Shown: positions 8,160 through 15,352 of the stretch, piece by piece
Numbering within the stretch: the first letter of the stretch is position 1
How the letters are laid out: each line of letters starts with the position of its first letter
Source: Mycobacterium sp. IS-1264
Lineage (GTDB): Bacteria; Actinomycetota; Actinomycetes; Mycobacteriales; Mycobacteriaceae
Length of the DNA stretch: 57,725 bases
Reading direction: 5' to 3'
Assembly: GCF_001954195.1 (NCBI RefSeq)
Contig: NZ_MBES01000048.1
Span: forward strand, 1 to 57,725
The notes under the pieces: generated by a model
Told to the model about the DNA's origin: nothing
Database searches by the model: none
Seen by the model: only the letters and a program-made list of their open reading frames with translations
Program-made: the position numbers and the translations under genes

Positions 8160-9631
8160 GCCACCAGCTGGTCCCGCTGCGACGAGGCCCGCAGGGCGGA
8201 CAGGTCCGACCAGCTGAGCGGGCCGACCGCCGCGCTGGTGGCCAGGTAGGCGGCGGCCGCCGCCGCCAGGACGAGCACCACGTGCTGGCCCGAGAGCAGC
8301 AGCGTCACCGCAACGCTCACGCCCGTCGGTATCAGCAACCGCAGCAAGAACATCACCGGCGTACGGTAACCGCAGCGCCGGCGCAGCCACCAGGTGCTGA
8401 CCACCATGTTGAAGAACTCGGTGCACACCAGCGCGATGCCGGGGCCGACGGCGCCCAACCGCCCGGCCAGGGCGAGATTGAGCCCGACGTTGAGCACCAG
8501 CGTCGCCATCGTCAACCAGAACAAGACCCTCTGGTGATGGCTGGCGACCAATCCCTGGCCGAGGGTGCCGCTGACGAATCGCAGAGCCGCCGCGACGAAC
8601 AACAGCGCCAGCGTCGGCGTGCCGCGTGCGACGAACGCCTTATCGCCGAAGAGTCCGATCAACGGTCCGGACAGCAGCGCGCCGACGACCGCGACCGGGA
8701 CGGCCACGAAGTACATCAGCTCGACGCTGCGGCGCAGGAAGCCGGCGAAGGCGGTGATGTCGCGCGCGAACAACTCGGTGGCCGTCGACAGCGTCGATTT
8801 GAGGAAAATCAGCGACACCACAATCGTGTTGAAGGCGATCGTGAAGGCCAATCCGTACACCCCCACCTCGGCGTGGGTGCTCAGCAGGGACAGGATCACG
8901 CCGTCGGCCCTGCAGTACAGCAGCCCGACCACCAGAAACCCGATGAGCGGCAGGCTTTCCCGCAACAGGTCGGCGGACTCTCGCACCGCGAAGATCGGGC
9001 GCACCGAGATATGCCGCATCGCGGCGGCGCCCTGGATCAGCAGCTGCAGTGCGGGCGGGATGAGTTGCGCGACGGCGAACCAGATGACGTCGGATCGCGT
9101 CGCCACCAGGCAGGCGACCATGGCCAGCGCGGCCAGCCGGCCGACGACGTCGGAGATGGCCACCGCCGAGAACCGCACGGTGGCAAGGAATACCGGCTCG
9201 AATCGGGTCACCATGGTCTGCATGAGCAGCGCCCCCGACAGCACGACGAGCATCACTCGTACTTCGGGGTCGCGATAAACCAGCAACCCGGACACCGCCG
9301 CCAGCGCCGCGAGCGGAACGCAATAGACCAGGGCCAGACCGCTGTTGATGCGCACCAGGCGCTCGAGGTCGCCGCGGCCGGAGGTCACGCGGCGCACGAT
9401 CACGGTGGCGATACCGAGGTCGGCCAGGCTCGTCCACATCGCGATGAAGAGAAGCGCGATGGAGAGTTGGCCGTAGCGGCCGGGACCCAGATAGCGCGCG
9501 GTCATCGCCACCGACACCACCGACGCCAGCATCCCCAGCACGCGGCAGATCAACTGGATCGAGAACGCGTGGGCCATCCGCGTGAGCGGCACCGATCCTA
9601 CGACCGCACCCGGTGCCGTCGGCTCGCTCAT
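8156..9631 (-). CDS. Polysaccharide flippase, Wzx/MATE-like (MOP superfamily)
   Basis: 491 residues and strongly hydrophobic, with about 12-14 predicted membrane spans. The N-terminus reads RVLGMLASVVSVAMTARYLGPGRYGQLS, typical of the polysaccharide biosynthesis (Polysacc_synt) family of flippases. Such proteins move polyprenyl-pyrophosphate-linked oligosaccharides from the inner to the outer leaflet of the plasma membrane. It sits between the initiating sugar transferase (11 bases upstream) and the GT2-GT4 fusion (overlapping downstream). No Wzy-type polymerase is visible in the window, so polymerisation, if any, is encoded elsewhere. Confidence 0.85.
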   Translation of the reverse strand: MSEPTAPGAVVGSVPLTRMAHAFSIQLICRVLGMLASVVSVAMTARYLGPGRYGQLSIALLFIAMWTSLADLGIATVIVRRVTSGRGDLERLVRINSGLALVYCVPLAALAAVSGLLVYRDPEVRVMLVVLSGALLMQTMVTRFEPVFLATVRFSAVAISDVVGRLAALAMVACLVATRSDVIWFAVAQLIPPALQLLIQGAAAMRHISVRPIFAVRESADLLRESLPLIGFLVVGLLYCRADGVILSLLSTHAEVGVYGLAFTIAFNTIVVSLIFLKSTLSTATELFARDITAFAGFLRRSVELMYFVAVPVAVVGALLSGPLIGLFGDKAFVARGTPTLALLFVAAALRFVSGTLGQGLVASHHQRVLFWLTMATLVLNVGLNLALAGRLGAVGPGIALVCTEFFNMVVSTWWLRRRCGYRTPVMFLLRLLIPTGVSVAVTLLLSGQHVVLVLAAAAAAYLATSAAVGPLSWSDLSALRASSQRDQLVA

Positions 9632-9642
9632 GGCTGGCGAGC

Positions 9643-11214
9643 CTAGTAGGCGCCGTGGCTCGTTAATACGGCTTTCACCGTCTTGGCGATGATCATGAGG
9701 TCACCGGCCATCGACCAGTTGTCGACATAGGACAGATCCAACCGAACCGACTCTTCCCACGAGAGGTTCGAGCGGCCGCTCACCTGCCACAGCCCGCTGA
9801 CGCCCGGCTTCACCAGCAGCCGCCGCTTGACGTCGCCGTTGTAGCTCTCGACTTCTCGACGCAGCGGCGGACGCGGCCCGACGACGCTCATATCCCCCTT
9901 GACGACGTTGAGGAACTGCGGCAGCTCGTCGATGCTGAACCTGCGCAGGATTCTGCCGACCGGCGTGACCCGGGGATCTTCGCGCATTTTGAACAGCATG
10001 CCGCCGTCGCTGTCGTTCAGCGCCAGCAGATCCGCGATCTGCCTGTCGGCGCCGTCCGTCATCGTCCGAAACTTGAACATCGTGAAGGGCTTTCCCTCGA
10101 TGCCGATACGTTCCGACGGGTAGAAGACGGGTCCCTTGCTGGTGAGCTTGATGGCGATGGCGGCCGCGATGAGAAGCGGCGCCGTCGCGATGAGGGCCAT
10201 CAGCGAGAAGCAGACGTCGAAGACCTGTTTCTCGAAGCGTTGGCTCCCTTCGTATTGCGGCTTTTCGACGTGCAGCAGCGGCAATCCCGCGGTGAGGCGC
10301 AGGGTCAATCGCGCTTCCGCGACGTCCACCACCCCGGGCGACACGACGAGGTCGACGTCCATCGTCTCCAGCTGCCACAGCAGCTCCCTGATGCCGTGCA
10401 CGCCGAAATGCTCCGTTCGCGTCACCGCCACGGTGTCGGCGCCACAGCGTTGCACCGCGGCCACCGCGTGGGTTTCGTCGCCGAGGATCTCGACTTCACG
10501 GCTCCCGACGATCAGGGTTTCGCCGCGCGGCGGCCCATATCCGGAAATGCACACACCCGCCACGACGCAGCCGTCGCTCGGATTGCGGGAAAGTTCGGTA
10601 ACGAGGTGGGCGACGGCCTGGCGATCCCCGATCGCCAAAACCGTTGTCTGGCAATGGCCGTGGGCTCGCTCGCGGCGGATATGCTGGCGCCACAGGCTGC
10701 GGCTGGTCAGCAATCCCAAGGTGCCGACCGGAAGCGCGATCGCGAGATAGCCGCGCGCCAGGTCGACTTTGGCGAGCAATGTCACCATCGCGATGATCCC
10801 GAACGTCCAGAATGACGCGCTGGCGATGCGCCGGTACTCGTCGATCCCGGCGCCGATGACTCGCGTCGATCTCGTCTGGAATATCGCCAGGGACGACAGC
10901 CACAGCCCCGCGAACAGAACGGAGAACAGCGTCATCACCGGGTCCGAGTAACCCGACGTGTTCGCGATCTCCCCGAACCGGACGTACTGCGCAAGGAATA
11001 CCGAGGCGACGACGATCACGGAGTCGCTGATGCGCAGACTTTGCGCATAGTGATCCTGCCAGCGGCGCAAGGCATTTCCGACGGCCGACGACACGGCGGG
11101 AAGGGGTGGCGGCGAAGTCTCGGCTATTTCGGGAGGCAACGGGGTTATGCCGGTCGGCGTGCGCTGCTGCGGTCGCTGCTCGGGCTGCATGAGATTCACC
11201 GCTTCGGGGGCCAT
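9643..11214 (-). CDS. Exopolysaccharide-type polyprenyl glycosylphosphotransferase (WbaP/WcaJ-like)
   Basis: 523 residues from ATG 11214, with AGGTG just upstream. Four or five N-terminal membrane spans (about 55-180) are followed by a Rossmann-like CoA-binding-type domain, one further membrane hairpin, and a C-terminal bacterial sugar transferase domain. That domain carries KFRTM, DPRVTPVGRILRRFSIDELPQ, DMSVVGPRPPL and KPGVSGLWQVSGRS. These enzymes transfer sugar-1-phosphate from a UDP-sugar to polyprenyl phosphate and start lipid-linked glycan synthesis. The RmlC-like gene ends 7 bases upstream. The sugar attached cannot be inferred. Confidence 0.9.
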   Translation of the reverse strand: MAPEAVNLMQPEQRPQQRTPTGITPLPPEIAETSPPPLPAVSSAVGNALRRWQDHYAQSLRISDSVIVVASVFLAQYVRFGEIANTSGYSDPVMTLFSVLFAGLWLSSLAIFQTRSTRVIGAGIDEYRRIASASFWTFGIIAMVTLLAKVDLARGYLAIALPVGTLGLLTSRSLWRQHIRRERAHGHCQTTVLAIGDRQAVAHLVTELSRNPSDGCVVAGVCISGYGPPRGETLIVGSREVEILGDETHAVAAVQRCGADTVAVTRTEHFGVHGIRELLWQLETMDVDLVVSPGVVDVAEARLTLRLTAGLPLLHVEKPQYEGSQRFEKQVFDVCFSLMALIATAPLLIAAAIAIKLTSKGPVFYPSERIGIEGKPFTMFKFRTMTDGADRQIADLLALNDSDGGMLFKMREDPRVTPVGRILRRFSIDELPQFLNVVKGDMSVVGPRPPLRREVESYNGDVKRRLLVKPGVSGLWQVSGRSNLSWEESVRLDLSYVDNWSMAGDLMIIAKTVKAVLTSHGAY

Positions 11215-11221
11215 GACACAC

Positions 11222-11881
11222 CTACGCTCTCGCCGAGAGGCCTGATCGAATGCCGGCCGGCAGGTGGCGCGGGGTTTCGTGCGGCTGATCGGCCGCACGT
11301 CCGGCCGCGTGCAGTCCTCCCGCTCGCGCGGCGTTCTCGAGTTGCGCCGGCCCGGATACGCGGAATGGCCAGCTCGCGTCCTGCTCGGAGATGACCGTGA
11401 CCGGCAGCGGCCACGCGATTCCGAACTCGGGATCGTCCCAACGGAATCCCTCCTCGCCGTTCGCAGCGTGCTGGCCGCTGACCTGGTAGCTGACCTCGGT
11501 GTCGTCGATCAGGGTCTGGAAGCCGTGTGCGACATACGGCGGCAAGAACAGCGCGCGGTGGTCGTCGGCGCTCAACTCCACCATCACGTGGTCGCCGTAG
11601 GTCCGCGAGTCGGGGCGGACGTCCACCGTCGCGGTGGCAATGGCGCCGCGCGTGCACCGGACCAGCTTGGCCTCGGCGTGCGGGGGCACCCGACGGTGCA
11701 GACCGCGTACGGTGCCGCGGGTGTAGCTGAACACGACATCCGTCCGCATGGCATCGAAAGCCAGGCCGTGATTAGCGAATTCGCGTGAGCAGAACGACCG
11801 TGTGGAGTAGCCGCGGTGGTCGCGTTGCGGTTCGAAGTCGATGATCGTCACGCCGGCGACCTTCGTGGGCGTGTATTTCAC
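11222..11881 (-). CDS. dTDP-4-dehydrorhamnose 3,5-epimerase-like (RmlC family) cupin
   Basis: 219 residues. The GTG at 11881 is chosen because a strong GGAAGGAG lies six bases upstream; an ATG at 11935 would precede that site. RmlC-family motifs are present: RGTVRGLHRR with the conserved His, KLVRCTRG, VDVRPDS, PPYVAHGFQTL, and DDPEFGIAWP. The family epimerises C3/C5 of 4-keto-6-deoxy sugar nucleotides on the way to L-rhamnose and related sugars. As a probable paralogue of the housekeeping RmlC, it would supply a dedicated deoxy-sugar to this locus. First gene of the 4-gene - strand operon. Confidence 0.85.
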   Translation of the reverse strand: MKYTPTKVAGVTIIDFEPQRDHRGYSTRSFCSREFANHGLAFDAMRTDVVFSYTRGTVRGLHRRVPPHAEAKLVRCTRGAIATATVDVRPDSRTYGDHVMVELSADDHRALFLPPYVAHGFQTLIDDTEVSYQVSGQHAANGEEGFRWDDPEFGIAWPLPVTVISEQDASWPFRVSGPAQLENAARAGGLHAAGRAADQPHETPRHLPAGIRSGLSARA

Positions 11882-11887
11882 TGACGA

Positions 11888-11895
11888 CTCCTTCC
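11888..11895 (-). promoter_or_regulatory. Strong Shine-Dalgarno of the RmlC-like gene
   Basis: GGAAGGAG on the - strand, six bases before GTG 11881. It fixes the start downstream of the longer ATG option at 11935. Confidence 0.75.
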
Positions 11896-11943
11896 GAAGA
11901 GCCCTCGGCCCTGTGTGCTGCTGCTCTGCGTTCATCTGGGTGC

Positions 11944-13152
11944 CTATACGTATCCGGCGGCCGGCGGGCGGGTCATGACGGTGGGGATCACCCCGTACCG
12001 AGGCCCGAGCGATTTGCCCGACGCGGCCGCGCGCGGTAGCGAGCCCAAGATGCTGGGCGGGACGGGCGGCGCACCGAGGCCGTTGGGCAATGCGGCCGCG
12101 GCGGTCATGTGCGCCGTCGGGATCACGCTGGTCCAACTCGCCGGCACCGACAGCGGGCCCAGCGAGGCCGCGGTGCCGAGGCTGCCCAACGCACCGGGCC
12201 CGAGTGAGCCGAGTGCGCCCGCCCCGGCCGCGGCGGCGCTGGCTCCCGCCGCTGCCCCTTGGGCGGCCGCGGCACCCGCGGCACCCGCCGCGGACGCGGC
12301 GCCACTCGCCAAGCCCTGACCGCTCGCGGCCATTCCAATGATTGAAGACATGGCGTACACCGGGGTGGCCGCGGCCATCAGCCACGCGGGCATGTTGGAC
12401 GCCACGAGGTTCGAAATATCCGACGAGGCGGCCGAGGCGGCGGTGGTTGTCGCGGCGGTCGCCGCGGTCGAGGCGAACGTGCTGGTCGAGCTGGTCGCGG
12501 GCGATGCGAGCGACTGCAGCGCGGTGGGCACCGAAGTCACCACGCTCGCCAGGTTGGCCTGCGATGCTCCGGAGATGCCGCTTGCCTGGGTGACCGCGGC
12601 CGACTGCTCGGCGAATCCGGCGGGGTTCGTGGTCTGCGGCGCCGGGGTGAACGGTGTCACCTCGCACGCGACGGCTGAATTCGCGGCGTACTGATACATT
12701 GCCGCGGCGTCCTGCGCCCACATCTCGCCGTATTCGGCTTCGGTGGCCGCGATCGCCGCCGAATTCTGGCCGAAGAAGTTGGTGGCGATCAGTATCGCGA
12801 GTTGGACGCGGTTGGCGGTGACCGCCGGCGGCGGGACGGTCATCGCGAAGGCGGCTTCGTACACCTCGACCGCAAGCAACGCCTGACTGGCGGTCTCGGC
12901 GGCCCGGGCGGCGGCGCCGGTCGTCCATGCCACGTACGGAGCGAACGCGGACGCCATGGTCAGCGACGAGGGACCCATCCAGCGTGTGGTGGTCAGTCCC
13001 GCGATGACCGACCGGTAAGCGCTTGCAGCGGAATGCAATTCGGCCGCCAAGTTGTCCCAGGCCACCGCCGCGGCCGCTAGCGATATCGGCCCGGGCCCGG
13101 CATACATCCGCGCGGAGTTGATCTCCGGCGGAAGCGCACCAAATTCGATCAC
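11944..13152 (-). CDS. PPE family protein, SVP subfamily
   Basis: 402 residues from GTG 13152. The N-terminal PPE domain starts [20 protein letters not shown] and contains the WxG turn (RWMGPSSL) and the conserved [21 protein letters not shown] segment. The C-terminal part has an Ala/Gly-rich stretch and the GxxSVPxxW motif (GPLSVPASW), which defines the PPE-SVP subfamily. Members pair with PE proteins and are exported by ESX systems to the cell envelope or outside. The start overlaps the stop of a PE-like ORF (GTGA), the usual PE-PPE arrangement. Confidence 0.92.
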   Translation of the reverse strand: MIEFGALPPEINSARMYAGPGPISLAAAAVAWDNLAAELHSAASAYRSVIAGLTTTRWMGPSSLTMASAFAPYVAWTTGAAARAAETASQALLAVEVYEAAFAMTVPPPAVTANRVQLAILIATNFFGQNSAAIAATEAEYGEMWAQDAAAMYQYAANSAVACEVTPFTPAPQTTNPAGFAEQSAAVTQASGISGASQANLASVVTSVPTALQSLASPATSSTSTFASTAATAATTTAASAASSDISNLVASNMPAWLMAAATPVYAMSSIIGMAASGQGLASGAASAAGAAGAAAAQGAAAGASAAAAGAGALGSLGPGALGSLGTAASLGPLSVPASWTSVIPTAHMTAAAALPNGLGAPPVPPSILGSLPRAAASGKSLGPRYGVIPTVMTRPPAAGYV

Positions 13153-13442
13153 GGCAGACCCCGGGTTCCGGCGGGCCGCGGCCAAGCCGGCGCGTCATCG
13201 TCGCGGACGAGCGTCGGCCGGCCACGCATACTCAGAGCATGAGTAGACCGCCATGTTGCTGACGATGGGTATTTGACGTGTTGATGGAGGATCTTGGTCC
13301 CTGCGTAGCGCAGGCCGTGCGGTGTAATGATCTCGTGGCGGGCCGAGGTGACCGCGTTTCCGCTGCTCATCACGGCTACTAAGGCCCTTGGCGCATCCGC
13401 TGAGCCCGCCGGCGCAATGGGCTGCGTGATGACGAACGACAT
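13149..13442 (-). CDS. Divergent or degenerate PE-like protein upstream of PPE
   Basis: 97 codons, close to the length of short PE proteins. The ATG follows GAGGGG with five bases spacing, and the stop overlaps the PPE GTG start (GTGA). The N-terminus MSFVITQP is the canonical PE opening. Sixteen residues later comes [10 protein letters not shown], at the spacing of the SAxNAAAA stretch of PE domains. After that the similarity fades and no C-terminal YxxxD/E export motif is seen. It may be a decayed or recombined PE gene still driving PPE translation, or a very divergent PE. The PE call rests on the first 34 residues and on context. Confidence 0.5.
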   Translation of the reverse strand: MSFVITQPIAPAGSADAPRALVAVMSSGNAVTSARHEIITPHGLRYAGTKILHQHVKYPSSATWRSTHALSMRGRPTLVRDDDAPAWPRPAGTRGLP

Positions 13443-13487
13443 GCGGTCCCCTCGTAGCTCGGTCCCCTGCTGCAAACTGACAACCAT

Positions 13488-13493
13488 ATAATA
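13488..13493 (-). promoter_or_regulatory. Putative -10 element (TATTAT) of the PE-like/PPE unit
   Basis: A near-consensus -10 on the - strand within the AT-rich tract 13481-13530, the most AT-rich stretch of this neighbourhood. Initiation about 7 bases downstream would give a leader of roughly 40 bases containing the PE-like Shine-Dalgarno. No clear -35 was seen. Confidence 0.45.
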
Positions 13494-13499
13494 GCACAT

Positions 13500-13783
13500 A
13501 AAAAATACTTAAAGAACGGAAAATAGGGTGGGATCCTTGTCACAGGTATCTAGACGGGCTCGGGGCCCGTTTGCACGGCCCAGCGACCTCGTCCTGATAA
13601 TCTCTTAGGTGGCCAAACGCCGCCCGAGAGACGCCGGCGAGTAGTTCGCCTCGGACCGCTGGAAGAACCAGGTGTGTGCGCCGCTCGAGGAGGGCATCAA
13701 CAACGTGAAGGCGATCGACCCAGCTCAGGGCACCGATGGCGATCGCGATTTCGCGGCGGCGGACAGCTGAGTCGTCGGTTTCG
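13500..13783. other. Intergenic region without a convincing gene
   Basis: The segment between the AT-rich tract and the first TetR gene has short open frames on both strands but none with a start signal plus a recognisable family. A short + strand frame ending at the TGA near 13770 contains RWKNQVCAPLEEGINNV but is interrupted upstream by a stop and was not recognised. It may hold the TetR promoter and gene debris. Confidence 0.4.
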
Positions 13784-14461
13784 ATGACCACCCACCCACC
13801 CGACGGACGCGCGGATGCGACGCGGCGGCAGATTCTGCGGGCCGCCTCGCATCAGTTCGCGCAACGCGCCTACCACGAGGTCGGCCTCGATGACATTCTC
13901 GCCGAGGCCGAACTGACCAAGGGCGCGATGTACTTCCATTTCAAGTCCAAGCACGCGCTGGCCGTCGCGATCATCGATCAACAGACCGAAGCCGGTACGG
14001 CCGCCGTGCAAGACCTGATCACGCGGGGACTTTCCGGCCTGGAGACCCTGATCGATTTCTCCTATCTCATCGCGGTCCAGGACATCAAGACCGATCGAGT
14101 CAGGGCGGGGCTGAACCTGATCGAGTCCGTCGGTCGTTCGGAAGGCCTGCAGGAGAGGTTGTTGGACGACTGGGTCAAAGCATTGGCCGCGGTCGTCGAG
14201 CAGGCCGTCGGTGAGGGTGACATCGACGACCGGTGCGACCCGGAGGATGTCGGACGCTTGATCGTGTCGCTGCAGATGGGGCTGCGGAAAACCAGCAACC
14301 TGGATCAACCCGAACGGTTTTTGCTCGACTTGGAAAAATGTTGGGCGTTGCTGATGGCCGGAATCCTGCGACCGGACCGCGTCGAATACTTCCGGCAATT
14401 CCTCAGGCGGCGTGCGGCACTCGCGATCAACGCCAATTCGACCGATCCCGACTCCGGGTAA
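13784..14461 (+). CDS. TetR family regulator, gamma-butyrolactone-receptor-like (first of tandem pair)
   Basis: 225 residues from ATG 13784. The N-terminal helix-turn-helix (about 12-60) reads ADATRRQILRAASHQFAQ then ILAEAELTKGAMYFHFKSKHALA. This is typical of TetR repressors and closest in style to the ArpA/ScbR-like receptors of actinomycetes. The C-terminal ligand domain is unassigned. The gene is followed 125 bases later by a second TetR of similar layout in the same direction and then by the BcsB-like gene. Its target and ligand are unknown. Confidence 0.85.
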   Translation: MTTHPPDGRADATRRQILRAASHQFAQRAYHEVGLDDILAEAELTKGAMYFHFKSKHALAVAIIDQQTEAGTAAVQDLITRGLSGLETLIDFSYLIAVQDIKTDRVRAGLNLIESVGRSEGLQERLLDDWVKALAAVVEQAVGEGDIDDRCDPEDVGRLIVSLQMGLRKTSNLDQPERFLLDLEKCWALLMAGILRPDRVEYFRQFLRRRAALAINANSTDPDSG

Positions 14462-14586
14462 CGAGACCGAGACGGACCCGACGGCCGGGATCGCCGGGGC
14501 TGTTAACCTTGATCGTCTTGCGGGGCGATACGAAACGTGACTGACGAATCCGCGCACCCGACGAGATGCCGGAGGTATTAGGGGCG

Positions 14587-15291
14587 ATGGCGCGGCAGGT
14601 TCGGTCGGAAGCCACTCGGCGAAAGATTCTCAAAGCCGCGACCGACGTGTTCGGGGAGGTCGGCTATGCGGCCGCCGGGTGGGGCACGATCATCGAACGC
14701 ACGGGGATGACCAAGGGCGCCCTCTACCATCACTTCGATTCGAAGGAATCGTTGGCGTCGGCGCTCATCGAGGAGGGCTCAGGCACGCTCGCCAACGCCT
14801 ATCGGAACGCGTGCGGGTCGTCATCGCCGGGGCTGGAGAACCTGCTGCACGGCACGTTCACGATCGCCGAAGTGATGACTTCGGACGAAACCGCCCGCGC
14901 GGCCGTGCAACTGACCGCCACTTTGAGCGGCTTCAACGAAGCGGCCGGGAACTTCTGTGCGGCTTCGGTTCAGCTGATGGCAGCCGAGGCCCGGCGCGCC
15001 ATCGCCGAGGGAGACCTCCGCAAGGACCTCGACCCGCAAGTGGTCGGCGAATCGATTGTCGGCGCCATGTTCGGAGCGCGATTGCTGTCCAACGCGATAT
15101 CTGCCGTCGACACAAAAGATGGCGTCGTCTGCGACCTCAGCGAGCGCTTGATCCGGATTTGGGAACTCCTGCTTCCCGGCATCGTCTCAGAAGCTTCGCT
15201 CGCCTATTCCCGGGAATTCCTTGCTCGCGAAGCAATGCGCCATGCCCGGCTCGCCGCCGCCCGCACCGAGACGGTGCCGGAAAGCAATTAG
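14587..15291 (+). CDS. TetR family regulator (second of tandem pair)
   Basis: 234 residues. ATG 14587 is preferred over 14566 because AGGGG lies directly before it and the conserved domain begins within eight residues. The HTH reads RSEATRRKILKAATDVFGE and IIERTGMTKGALYHHFDSKESLA. The domain plan and the TKGAxYxHFxSKxxLA signature match the preceding gene, suggesting an old duplication. The pair could form a two-receptor regulatory circuit acting on each other or on the 3' BcsB-like gene 61 bases downstream (inference). Confidence 0.85.
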   Translation: MARQVRSEATRRKILKAATDVFGEVGYAAAGWGTIIERTGMTKGALYHHFDSKESLASALIEEGSGTLANAYRNACGSSSPGLENLLHGTFTIAEVMTSDETARAAVQLTATLSGFNEAAGNFCAASVQLMAAEARRAIAEGDLRKDLDPQVVGESIVGAMFGARLLSNAISAVDTKDGVVCDLSERLIRIWELLLPGIVSEASLAYSREFLAREAMRHARLAAARTETVPESN

Positions 15292-15352
15292 GCATCCGCC
15301 GATACCGCGATTCAATTACCGCGCGCATTCGACAATGCATACTGTTCCGGTG

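Noticed and set aside
8135..9646. A 503-codon open frame on the + strand opposite the flippase
   Set aside because: It is antisense to a clear multi-span membrane protein; the translation is rich in Arg, Gln, His and Asp with no family motif, typical of a GC-rich shadow frame.
13320..13370. Tyrosine-recombinase-like stretch ([11 protein letters not shown]) in the PE-like ORF
   Set aside because: It resembles the HxLRH box only over a few residues; the remaining catalytic residues and any att-like repeat are absent, so chance similarity is more likely.
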